Assembly (NCBI RefSeq): GCF_000208745.1 | Contig: NC_030852.1 | Span: forward strand, 1,965,337 to 2,029,336 | Origin: Theobroma cacao | Taxonomy: Eukaryota; Streptophyta; Magnoliopsida; Malvales; Malvaceae | DNA: 64,000 bases | Reading direction: 5' to 3' | In this document: piece after piece, positions 35,809 to 46,484 of the stretch | Position numbering within the stretch: the stretch's first letter is position 1 | Layout: each line of letters starts with the position of its first letter | Made by a program: the position numbers and the translations under genes | Notes under the pieces: generated by a model | What the model saw: only the letters and a program-made list of their open reading frames with translations | What the model was told of the DNA's origin: nothing | Databases searched by the model: none

Positions 35809-37191
35809 CTTGGTAGCTGATCCACACTAGTTTGCCAAGAATTTCGAGTTGCTCCTTGTTCAGCATTACCATTTTCATACGAATTTTCAATTTCATCTGA
35901 ACTTGACCACATTTGAACAATGTGAAACTCATCTTTAAATTCATTTAAGTTTGACTCTTTCTGAGGGCCACCATGAAGACACTTCATCAAATACCACATT
36001 TTGTGATGTGTAACACTTTTCAGTCGTAGGATCACAAGATTTCCAACCTCTTATCTGACTGTCATATCTTACAAAAATGCATTTAATAGCTTTCTTGTCA
36101 ATCTTGCTATGCAAATGATTTGGTACAAAGACATAGCATACACATCCAACTACTTGAAAATAGTTAACTGTAGGTGTCATATGCCACAATTTCTTAAAGG
36201 ATGAAAGAAAACTTAACCTTTGTTGAGGAAGTCTATTGATCACCAAGGCTACAGTCTTCATTACTTTTACCCAAAACCTTCTTGGTACGTTTTTTGCATG
36301 TAGCATACTTCGACAAACTTCTACAAGATATCTATTTTTTCTTTCTACTATACCATTTTGTTGTGGTGTATTGGCACAAGTATGCTGATGATGTATTCGA
36401 CATTCTTGTAAATACTGAGAAAACTCGCTTGAGCTATATTCTCCCCCGTTGTCAGTGTGCAGGCAAAGAATTTTCTTACCAACTTCTGCTTCAACTGTCT
36501 TTTTGAACTTTTTAAATTTTGAAAAAGTGTCAAATTTTTCTTTCATAAATAAAATCCACACATACTTGGAAAAGTCATCAATAAAAGTCACCATATATTT
36601 CATCTTGCCCATTGAAGGTTGCTTGACAGGTCCAAACACGTCAAAGTGTACTAACTCTAATGGTTCCTTTGCTTTAAACTTGAACTTTTCAAATGGCAAG
36701 TTATGCACTTTACCATGCTGGCATCCTGCACAAACTGTGTCTACTTGTATTTCAAGTTGAGGAAGCCCCTTAAGCATAAGCTTTTTCATCATCATACTTA
36801 GCTTGGAGTAGCTAACATGACCCTACTACATGTGTCGTAAATCTGCTGTCTCGTTCTTCCTTATCTTGTTTACATATGTAGACTTTGTTGACATCACATA
36901 GATTGACTCTAACCTGCGTCCCTTCAGCATCAGTTTTTCAAAGATCTTGAGGTCACGATACACCTTCACATCTTGTGGACCAAATAAAACAAAATGGCCT
37001 GATGATGTTAACTGTGCTACTGAAAGTAGGTTTTTCTTCATACTTGGAACATGGTAGATATTTTCAAGAAACATCTGATTAGCATTATATTGGGGAGAAA
37101 CTGTCGTCTTACCGATGTGAGCTATCGGTAATCTTGAGTTGTTAGCAGTCACCACCACACGGCTTCCCTTATATTCTAATAAGTTCTGCAA
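35809..37191 (-). pseudogene. Pre-integrase and integrase of the outer copia
   Basis: The minus-strand frame 37191-36826 holds the segment [20 protein letters not shown] and [11 protein letters not shown]. After a break near 36800-36826, the open frame 36795-35941 gives [15 protein letters not shown] (zinc-binding Cys pair), the integrase core with [13 protein letters not shown] (first Asp), [14 protein letters not shown] and [20 protein letters not shown]. The DDE residues are therefore all present. It continues through VFDEVSSWW to the insertion point of the second copia. Stops and frameshifts separate it from gag and pol. Confidence 0.9.
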
Positions 37192-37194
37192 CTT

Positions 37195-38090
37195 CTATTT
37201 ATCACCCGTCATATGATTTTCGCAGCCTGAGACAACGATCCAGTCATTCTCATAATTAATCTGTTCAGACGTTGTTACTGTGAGAGCTAACTCCTCCTTT
37301 GCTATAGTAAAGAATGCTTCAACGCCCCAATCATCTTCGTTTTTCTCCTTTGTATTGGGAATTGCAGCATTGTTCTCCACAAACTTTTTACTAGACCAAC
37401 AAACTTTTGCCATATGACCCCTTTTTCCACAATTGTAACATTTCCCTTCAAACCTTTTATTGTTACTGCGATTCTTTGAGGCTTCCCCTGAACGAAAGCT
37501 CCCTTTTCCTTGATGACTTTTTACCTTGTCATCATTCTTTTTGGATCCACCAACGATGTGCTGCTTGAAGTTACCTCTACTTTTGCTAGCGTAAAATGCT
37601 TCTTCCTTACCCTTGAATGAGACTCCTCCCATTTGCTTCGCCATGTCTTCTTGATCGACTAGCAAGTTTTCAAACTCAACAAGTGATGGTTGATTTGGCC
37701 ATCCCTGTACTGCAGTAACAAAGCCTCTGTATTCAGGTCTCAACCCATGAATAATTATTCTTTTCATCTTGGTTTCACCAATAGGAGCATGAATCCAACT
37801 GTGAAATTTCACGGGCATATCGACTTCACCTTGTGAAAGTATTGGGCGTTCATCATGTCACGTTGCACTACCGACAGCAACTCATTCTCTAGAAGCTGCA
37901 ATCTTGTATCATTCTTCTTCGAGAAAAGTGTAACAAGCGTGTCCCATGCTTCTTTTAGTGTTTCAGCATCCCGGATGTGTTCCAACACATCTTTTTCAAT
38001 TGTAGTCTTTAAAGCAAACATTGCTTTGCTCGGTTTAATCTTTCATTTTCGCAAGGCACCATTCACGTCTTCTACCTCTGGTTGTTGAAA
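37195..38090 (-). pseudogene. gag and protease of the outer copia
   Basis: On the minus strand, the gag helical region (38021-37809: LKTTIEKDVLEHIRDAETLK, LVTLFSKKNDTRLQLLENEL) is followed after a frame break by 37818-37195. The latter has HGLRPEYRGFVTAVQGWP, the CCHC knuckle CYNCGKRGHMAKVC and a protease segment. The protease reads WIVVSGCENHMTG, with Val where the catalytic Asp of the DSG triad is expected. An in-frame stop follows GDK. It is non-functional on several counts. Confidence 0.9.
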
Positions 38091-38262
38091 TTCACTTCCA
38101 TTGACGACCTCCCAAAGATCTTGGCCTTGCATATAAGACGTCATACATGTCACTCATGTGTTGAAATTTTGATTGTTTAGCTTCTTGATTCCTCTAACTA
38201 CTTGAGGATCATTCATTATATTGGCAAGGATAACTTTTACTAGAGTATTGATACACAACCTT

Positions 38263-38274
38263 GCTTTGATACCA
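38263..38274 (-). promoter_or_regulatory. Primer binding site of the outer copia
   Basis: Minus-strand TGGTATCAAAGC, a tRNA-iMet-type site, 2 nt from the 5' LTR boundary at 38277. Confidence 0.88.
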
Positions 38275-38276
38275 CT

Positions 38277-38583
38277 TATTGAATATGATAAGACAACTCA
38301 CCTTTTTATTTGATCAGCTTTATATAGGCTTACAAAGCAAGAAGTACATGTTGACATGTTTTCCTCCTTTAACTCCCACTAAACCATGACTCTGTAACAC
38401 TACTCAACTAAATCCACTAACAAATAGAAACAACTTTTAAACCAGCAAAAGACTCAGTAATAGCAACTAGACCCTCTAACGTTATGCTAACAAACCAAAG
38501 TTAAAAAATAGTAGAAAACTTGGTCACACAAGTCTTAGAATTATCTTTTTAGAACCATCGGGCTGGTGTTGTAAATCTTAACA
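38277..38583 (-). repeat. 5' LTR of the outer copia element
   Basis: 307 bp, same termini as 30395-30702, followed by target duplication TTCCC (38584-38588). Differences from the 3' LTR are mostly transitions, consistent with an old insertion. Confidence 0.93.
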
Positions 38584-38588
38584 TTCCC

Positions 38589-38835
38589 AAATTCTTCAAT
38601 CCTTCCATTCTTTTTCCTTGCTAGCGCATAGATTCTTGGGAAGTTAATGTTGAGTATCACCCCCGGGATCCATTCATCTCTCCAGAAGTTAATCCTTTTA
38701 CCATTCCCCACTAGAAATCTCATCCTTTCACTGGTAACTCGACTTAAAGTAGAATTATCAGCAAGCGGTTTAACAATCTCATTACATAGCACTTTTCCAA
38801 TACTTACATCTACTCATTTTTCCGTCCACGTTGAA
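38589..38835 (-). mobile_element. LINE fragment, 5' part, split off by the copia
   Basis: On the minus strand it gives LCNEIVKPLADNSTLSRVTS, ERMRFLVGNGKRINFWRDEW and FPRIYALARKKNGRIEEFG, the post-polymerase segment of plant LINEs. It runs straight into KWKDQIWVWAIELRRR at 30390 once the copia is removed. Resemblance fades at about 38835, probably the 5' truncation point, some 300 bp before PLAC8 gene B. Confidence 0.85.
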
Positions 38836-39130
38836 TTTTAAATAATTTTGTGATGGGTTTTTCCACATTATCTCTTTCTTTTTGGCTTTGTCCACTTTTG
38901 TTGTTAAGACGAGCCTAGTAAATATAATTTGACCTGCTATGCTACTTACCTTTAAAATATCATAGAATTACAAGACATCCTCGTCTTCTCGATTGTTATT
39001 TAAGTCTAACATCTCTAATCAACTTAATTTGTTTCATAATAATTAAGCAAACCACTTTAATTTGATAAAATTTTGGCCATTGATTTCCTTTTGTATCCAT
39101 CAGAGAAAGAAGAACTGTGACGAGCTAACA

Positions 39131-41433
39131 ATGGGGCAAATTAAAGCAGGCCCTTCTGTTTCCGAGCCTCATCATCAAGTCCAAGCAGAACCTGAGCCAC
39201 AATGCCCAGCAATTACATTGCTACATGAACCAACTCAAAATCAAGCCTCGGCAACAATCTACCAGACTCAACAAAGCACACGAGTGAATCAAGCATTACC
39301 TCAGCAGCAGCTACAACAGCAACGCTACCAATCACAACCTAACCAGCAGGTGTATGGGGTAGTTCAGCCAACGGCTCCACCCGTGCCCGCACAGTTTCCG
39401 CCCCAAACCGCACAAAACACTGGACCTAACCAGCATCCTGTGGAATACCCACCACTAAGCCCGCAACAAACAATCCCAATACAGCCTAATCAGGATGTGG
39501 GTGTGATCTACCAACAACAACAAGGAGTTCCGCAAGCAATATATCAGCAACCTCCGCCTAGTTATCCTCAAAATTATATAGCTCCTCCTTTTGCTGCTTC
39601 GAGCTATGTATCACATGCACAAATCTTTCATGATGTTACTTACCAAGTTCCTCCACAATATGTGGTTATGCCACCATACATTCATGGTACAGTGAGTCAA
39701 ATCGACGCTGCATCGTCGGGGTTTCCACTGCCAGCTAAGGTCTGGAACACTGGCTTGTTTGATTGCATGGATGACCCAATGAATGGTACGTAATTAAATC
39801 ACTAAATCCTCTTTGCACGCCGCACAAAATTTTACGCTTGATGGATGCGATTGTTCTATGTATCCATTTTGCCTTGCAGCTCTCATAACAGTTTGCTTCC
39901 CATGCGTGACATTCGGCCGGGTTGCAGAGATTGTGGACGAAGGCCATACTTGTAAGCTATAATCTTTTCTCATAGTTAATTTGCAGAATTACGTCTATAA
40001 ATTAAAATCTTCTTCCAAAGTGAAGATCTCAAATTCAAATTCATCCACTCCAAGTCAGCTATATATTAAAGTCATCAATGTCTGAAAATTGTGTGACAGC
40101 TTGTGGAACCAGTGGATTGCTTTACGGTTTGATTGCATTCTTCATCGGGGTTCCCTGCATACTGTCTTGCGCATACCGCACCAAACTTAGAAACAAGCTT
40201 GGGCTAGTTGAGTCTCCAGCACCAGACTGGGTTACTCACTGTTTTTGTGATTGGTGTGCTCTTTGTCAAGAATATCGAGAGCTTCAACAAAGAGGGTGGG
40301 ATCCATCCATAGGTAAGAAGTAAACACAACCCATCAAACTAGTGTTATTAGTTAGGTAAATTTTGAGTTGTATAACTAGATATGATTAAAAGAGGATAGT
40401 TGAGCTTTTATTTGACTAGTATTTGAGTTTAGGATCAAACCAGCAACAATATAGACTTCAAGAACAGGCGTATGAAGCTTGAAACTACGCAGCAGCAGAA
40501 ACAATATAGGCTTATGAAGCTTTGAACAGCACTATGAAACTTAGACAATGCCACATTGCTAGAGAGAATTAGACTTGAACAATGACAGAACAGGAGGAAT
40601 GGACAAGACTAGAAGAGCTTGAAACAAACAAAGAACCAAACATAACATTCAGACTCCAAGAGCACCCAGCGGCAAAAACACCCTTGGAACATAAGAAACG
40701 GGGCAGTGGGTTGAAAGAAACATTCATCAAGCACCTGGAAACCGAAGGCAAAAACACAATACGAAAGCAAAGTATAGAAGTTAGAATTCATCTAGACATA
40801 TTAGTCACCAAACCAGGCACCATCAATCCTGAAAATCAGAAACCAAACCTCCGTAATGGCACTCTTTCACTTCCAGTCGAGATGTCACCATCGTCTGTAC
40901 TTCCTGGAGACAGCCACATACCAGCAACACGTAAAGTCTGCAGCTCTTGAAACCTGCACTTAGGTCAAAGCTCAAACCAGCTCCCTCATATCAGCCATAC
41001 CAGATAAAAAACTTATATTAATGTTGGTTCCCTTTGACACTACTTAATCTATTTCCCAATACCAAAATCATTTCATCAAATCATTATCCAACTTTCTTTT
41101 GGTACATATGATATTTGATATATTGCAACACAGTAAGAGGCAGTCGTCTCCCATCTCAAACAATCGTAATCCAAGCCTCAAATTTTGCATTTCGAAAAAA
41201 ATACTTACTTCAAGTTTCAAATATTTTCTTGCTATCTTTCCTGTAGATTGTTCTCTTGAAATTTTACAATATTCACATACATTTATCAATAAATTTCTTT
41301 GTCGACCATGGTTTAACCTTTGGGTTATTTTGTGTTCCCAGGATGGCACGGAAACTTAGCAAAGAGACAGAGCATTCAACAGCAGCAACACCTTGCCATG
41401 ATGCCCCCAATAAACCAAACAATGTTTGCTTGA
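39131..41433 (+). CDS. PLAC8 / PLANT CADMIUM RESISTANCE-like protein B
   Basis: Four exons: 39131-39785, 39880-39951, 40100-40312 and 41342-41433, totalling 343 residues, with no defect seen. The ATG at 39131 (MGQIKAGPSVSEPHH) is the first Met that fits the family layout; an upstream in-frame Met at 39062 is less likely. Residues 1-204 are Gln/Pro-rich and probably disordered. The PLAC8 domain (about 205-315) reads [56 protein letters not shown], then [20 protein letters not shown]. The tail is GWHGNLAKRQSIQQQQHLAM. It shares intron positions and the exon 2 and 3 lengths with gene A. Intron 3 (1029 bp) is long; its second half is duplicated at 10600-11119. The family is membrane-associated and connected with heavy-metal tolerance or cell-number control; substrate and role here are unknown. 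Confidence 0.87.
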
Positions 41434-44280
41434 TAATCTGCAAATGGTTCAATATTTTGTACTTTTATTTGTTAATTTTCTTAGGAGTGTTAAGATCCAA
41501 GATATGAAACCAATTTAAAGGGGAAAATATTTTAGATTGAGAGAAATAATCAGTAAATGATAATAAACACTTGTTCAAAAATTTAAATAAGAAACTTTTA
41601 GTTTCCATATGTGACGATTATCATTGATCATCATTTAACATTTGTTTTTTTATTTTTACAAAAATAAAATACTAACATCTTATGTCGATCAAACTTGATC
41701 AATTATTGAGATAAAAAGAACACTTTATTTCTCAAAAAAAAATGATCAAACCTTAATTTTTGCAAAAGGAAAATGTTGGGTTAGGCTTTAAGAAATCAAA
41801 CAAAACCATGCCAACTCAAAAATTTGACTAGTTTTGATATTTAGTCTATGCCCGCCCATTAACTGAACTAGCTTATGGGCTAAGGCAAGTAATTCGGCCC
41901 TTGCATAACCCTAGGTGTAAATTAAACTATCTTTTAAGTAGAGACATCAAAATACGTTACTAACATAATTTTATTTATTTTTTTATTTTATCTATAAAAA
42001 TTTATGTTAATTTCCCTATTAAAGAGAAATAGCATCCCTTCTTAAAGTGAAATTATTCCTTTTACTCTTTTTAAATTTACAACACCTCTCTTCTGTATCT
42101 CCAACCTCAGTCAATTATCTGCCAAAACCCTTATTCCAAAAGAAAAACAAAGGAACATTAAAAACCATAATGATGAACAATCCAGGCTTGTCCAACAATA
42201 TTGATGCCGCTGATGCTGAGATAGAAGTCGCCAATATCTTGCTAGAATTGTCGAAGGTTTGGGTAGAACCTGTAGTTATAAGATGGAGATTTAGAGCAAG
42301 AAGATTAGCCCTTAAAGAAAGCCCTTCTCTTTCTCATCAATCCATCCCTCCTCCTATAGCTGATTATATTGTTTCTTCACGGTTGGAAACTCCTTCATGT
42401 AATGGTGAGACTAAGAATGAGGATTTGAAGCTTGATACAGATCAGCATGTCCCATATATTGAAGAGAAATATTCTTCCGAAAACAAAGTTGAACCTCCAG
42501 ACCTTGAACCAACTACTCCTTGTAATCCCCAACACAAGGTTGTAAAAATAAAATTTAATCCTTCTTCTGAAATTCGTTATGCTCAGAAACATATACAAAT
42601 TGAAGATAAGCCTCCCAGGCTTGAAGCTGATATTCATCCTGAAGATGTTACAATCATGGAAAAGACTAGCAACAAAAGGGTAAGTCTATCTCTTCATTAA
42701 TTTTCTACTAGTATAATCATGTTTTATTTGTGGGATTAACAGAGAATAGGTGATTTTGCCTGATGATAAATGGAACAATTTAGTCATTGCCTTCGTTCAT
42801 CAAGTTCTATACAATGATTTTTTCATTTTTCCTTGTTTTCAGGACAAAAAGGAATTCGAAGAAGGATTGAGTAGCCGAGCTGTGCCCAAAGGTTGTTTAG
42901 CTCCGGTAGGTCACTAATATCCTGTAAATATCCTTTATTTGTTTACAGTTTTTTTTTTTTTTTTTAACCTTCAAATTACATCATTATTTTTGTTTTTAAC
43001 ATTCCAATTACATCATTAATTGTAAAAAAAATAATAATTAAAGGGATCCGGAAACATCAAAGCTGAGCCAACCACATTGCCAAAGGCTTATAATTCCTTC
43101 ATACCTCATGCAAAGCCTGCCAAGAGAAAGGTAATCTTCTGCTTCACTAGCTGTTCTCCTCTTTCTTAATTTCCAAGTGGTTAATGTCATTATTGAGGTT
43201 ATGTTTACGAAAATTTATATGTATAAATTCAAACCAATTATCTCAAGTTTAAAAATTAAGTGCAAATAATCACACAAGTTTGATAGTAAATCTAAAGCCC
43301 ATAACAAGGATTATCTTTGTATAAAGTTTAAGAAGTATAACGTTTATCTTCTGAAGTATCTCAAGAATCGAACCAATAGCCTTTAGTTATAATTAAGCAC
43401 TCAAGTTCTATTTAACTATTTGGGAATTGGGAGGTAGTAACAAATTTATTACATATGATCTTTGAATATATCTTTATATCCTTGTAGCATATTTAGGTTG
43501 CGTTTGGTTGATATTTTTATTTGATTTTTATTCTTTTTAAATGTATAAAAAAATATAACATAATATTTTAAAAAGTAAATTCTTGAATTATTTAAAAAAA
43601 TTTAAATAAGTTTTTATTTTTTTATTGGATTCAATCAAATATTTGTATTTTTATTTTAAATCAATTAAATTTTTATAACTAATAGTTGATTAATTGTCAT
43701 TAATTAAAATGATATTAATTTTTTTTATTTATATGGTGCTGCTACGGCATGCTGACTTATTATAGTGGAGGATGAGATTGTCACATGATTACTTCATCAT
43801 ATTATATTATCATTTATTTGTCAAATCAACATGCCACATTAGCTCAATGTGGCATAAAATAGACACATGTCATTTTGACTAATCACATTTGGTCAATTGT
43901 TAATTATTAGAGTCTTTTTGCTAGAATTGTCTAGGCTTTGGATATAACCTTTAGTTTCTGGATGAAGATTTAGAGCAAGAAGATCAACCCTTAAAGAAGG
44001 CCCTTCTTTTTCTGATCAATCCATCCATCTTCCTATAGCTATTATAGTGTTTCTTCGTAGTTGGAAACTCCTTCATGTAATGGTGAGAATGAGAATTCGA
44101 AGTATAGTACTAGTGATCAGCATATTTCATATATGGAAGAGAAAAAACCTTCAAACCTTGAACCAACCACTCTTTGCAATTCTCAACATAAGATTATAAA
44201 AATAAAATTTAACCATCCTTCTAAAATTCCTTATACTCAGAAATATATACAAATTGAAGATAAACCTTCCAAGCATGAAG
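40822..44280 (+). repeat. Segmental duplication copy B (intact sister)
   Basis: Counterpart of 10600-19206. It contains the uninterrupted CACCATCAATCCTGAAAATC that marks the empty site of the LARD-like element, and the uninterrupted GGAGGATGAGATTG site of the Copia solo LTR. Confidence 0.88.
41993..41999 (+). promoter_or_regulatory. Possible TATA box of the unrecognised gene
   Basis: TATAAAA, 171 bp upstream of the ATG at 42170. The same motif is kept at the equivalent place in copy A (near 11769). The AT-rich background makes this a weak call. Confidence 0.35.
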
Positions 44281-46484
44281 CAGATACCCATCCTGAAGAT
44301 GTTACGGTCATGAAAAAGACTTGCAACAAAAGGGTAAGTCTATCTCTTCATTAATTTTCTATTAGTATAATCATGTTTTATGTATAAGATTAACAGAGAA
44401 TTATCGGTGATTTTGCCTGATGATAAATGAAACGATTTGGTCATGTCCTTTGTTCATCAAGTTCTACATAATGATTTTTTTTTTCTTTTTTCCTTGTCTT
44501 CAGGACAAAGAGGAATTCGAAGAAGGATTGAGTAACCTGGCTGTGCCCAAAGGTCATTTAGTTCGGGTAGGTCTCTAATTTCCTGCAGATATCTTTCATT
44601 TGTTTACAGTTCTTTTTCTTTGTTTTTAACCTTCAAATTACATCATTAATTGTAAAAAAAATAATAATTAAAGGGATCCGGAAACATCAAAGCTGTGCCA
44701 ACCACAGTGCCAGAGGCTAATAATTCCTTCATGCCTCATACAAAGCCTGCCAAGAGAAAGGTAATCTTCTGCTTCACTAGCTGTTCCCCTCTCTCTTAAT
44801 TTCCAAGTGGTTAATTTCATTATTGAGGTTATGTTTATGAAAATTTATATGTATAAATTCAAACCAAACAAATCATGTAAGTTCGATAGTAAATCTAGAG
44901 TCCATGCCCCTTGTCATAATTTATAATAAGGATTATCTTTTTATAAAGTTTATTATCTTCCATTCCATAAATATCTTTCAAAGTATTATAAGAATCAAAT
45001 CAAGACATCAAAGTTAAAGCCTTTATGTCTATTTATGCACTAAAGTCCTATATAACTATTGGGACATTCCTTTTGGGAATTGGGAGGTAGTACCAAATTT
45101 GTTACATATGATCTTTGAATATATCTTTGTAGCATATTTAGGTCGCATTTAGTTGATATTTTTATTTGTTATTTATTTTTTAAAAAAATATGCATAGAAA
45201 AAATATAACATAATATTTTAAAGCTTAAACTCTTGAATTATTTAAGAAAACTCATATAAATTTTTATTCTTTTATTGAGATCAATCAAATATAAGTACTT
45301 TTATTCTAGAGTAAATAGAGTTTTATGGTTAACGGTTAACTAACTGTCATTAATTAAAATGATATCAATTTTTTATATTCATATATGGTATTAACATGAC
45401 ATGTTAACTTATCATAGTAGTGGGTGAGATTGTCTCATGGTTACTTCATCATGTCACGTTATCACTTATTATGACAAATCAGTAGGCCACATTAGTATAA
45501 TGTGGCATAAAATGGATAAGTGTTATTTTAATTAATAACAGTTAATAATTTATTAGGACCTATTTGTTCTAAAATCAAAGTATAAAAACTTGATTAAATG
45601 TAATAAAAATAAAAATTTATTTGAATTTTCCTAAATAGTTCAAAAACATTTTTAAATATTATGTAAGAAAAAAAATAAAAAATGAATAAAAACAAATAAT
45701 AAATAGTAAAAGTATCCATCAAATTAAAACTTAAATATACCTTAAGAATTAAATTACATAATGAAAAATCTTCAAAACAAAAAAAAAATTACAAAATACA
45801 TGAAAATAACTTCCACATATCTCACTACTATATATGAAAATATTTTTATCATAAAACACACTAATTAGAATTTAAGGCTCCAATTTAAACATTTCAAATT
45901 CAAATATCAAAATCAGATAAATGAAATTTATGAGACAAGAAAGTATTATTTCTCATTATGTAGTCAAATATTATACGTAAGAAAAATTTAAAAACAACCG
46001 TAAAAAAAAATTTTTAACACCCATAAAAAAAATTTTTAGATTATTTTAAAGTAAGCATTTTTAGCTATAATTAATGAAAAAGGGATTTGAGTTTTGCAGC
46101 AGAAAGAAGAAATGGAAAATGAAGTGGCGTTCTGGGAACAACATAAGCGTCAGCTTTTAGAGGTATGTAAATCTCAATCTACATTTTGTTTTCCACGATA
46201 TATTTAGTTTGTTTCCTTTTCTATATTCAGAACCAACGCATAATAAATAATGTTTGTGATTTCTTTCCCCCATGCTATGGTTTAATCAGTCGATAGAGAA
46301 AGTAAAGGATTGCTTGGAAAAGAGAAAAGCTCTCAATTTGCGACTGAAGGCCCTCAAACTACAGGTCTCTCATCTTCTTGAACCCTCGTTTCTTTGCAAT
46401 ACATTTGTTGTGATTGATATATGACATTGATTAGTGTTTCTCTTTATGTCTCCTCAGCTTTCTACTAGTAAAAGCAAAACCTGA
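42170..46484 (+). CDS. Unrecognised plant protein with duplicated exons
   Basis: Exons by splice consensus: 42170-42679, 42843-42905, 43044-43130, [44061-44333, 44504-44566, 44674-44760], 46100-46162, 46290-46364 and 46458-46484. All lengths are multiples of three and all introns are phase 0. The model gives 415 residues with the bracketed duplicate exons and 274 without. The N-terminus has a short helix-like EVANILLELSK, then a basic RWRFRARRLAL. The middle is acidic/Pro/Ser-rich and carries KIKFNPSS and HIQIEDKPPR. Exons 2-3 end KPAKRK, a possible nuclear signal. The C-terminal three exons form a likely coiled coil (ENEVAFWEQHKRQLLESIEK, then LNLRLKALKLQ). This layout recalls a family of small uncharacterised plant proteins, but I cannot name it. 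A further intron may follow the stop (donor at 46490/46491, acceptor before 46722). No function is proposed. Confidence 0.6.
42240..45555 (+). repeat. Tandem duplication of about 1.65 kb inside the unrecognised gene
   Basis: Unit 1 is about 42240-43917; unit 2 is about 43918-45555. Both carry the second half of exon 1, exon 2, exon 3 and the same following intron (GTAATCTTCTGCTTCACTAG onwards, to the GAGATTGTC(A/T)CATG segment). Boundaries are approximate because unit 2 has diverged. Confidence 0.8.

Larger units (their letters stand above)
33182..36602 (-). repeat. Internal copia tandem duplication, unit A
   Basis: Covers integrase from 36602 to reverse transcriptase at 33182. Without the nested element and one target duplication (33783-35808) it is 1395 bp. 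Unit B is about 31776-33181 (1406 bp). The junction at 33181/33182 joins integrase ATATTTCA to polymerase GGAATCTTACC; TTCA is present at both parental breakpoints. Confidence 0.87.
30395..38583 (-). mobile_element. Ty1/copia LTR retrotransposon (outer element)
   Basis: Minus-strand element of 8189 bp with LTRs at 38277-38583 (5') and 30395-30702 (3'), about 90 percent identical by eye. It is flanked by the target duplication TTCCC (30390-30394 and 38584-38588) inside the LINE. The order on its own strand is 5' LTR, primer site, gag with a CCHC knuckle, protease, integrase, [second copia inserted], partial reverse transcriptase, second partial integrase, reverse transcriptase, RNase H, polypurine tract, 3' LTR. 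The repeated IN-RT block is a 1.4-kb tandem duplication. Many stops and frameshifts make it non-functional. The LTRs start TGTTAAGATTTAC and end CATATTCAATA (TG...TA). Confidence 0.93.

Noticed and set aside
30395..38583. Possibility that the reverse-transcriptase region is an endogenous pararetrovirus
   Set aside because: It has LTRs, target duplications, a tRNA primer site, integrase placed before reverse transcriptase, and copia motifs ([18 protein letters not shown]), all of which identify Ty1/copia. No movement-protein or caulimovirus coat motif was seen.
40582..40950. 122-codon frame in intron 3 of PLAC8 gene B
   Set aside because: Lies between well-supported splice sites. Its second half is also found disrupted at 10605 in copy A, and there is no recognisable domain.
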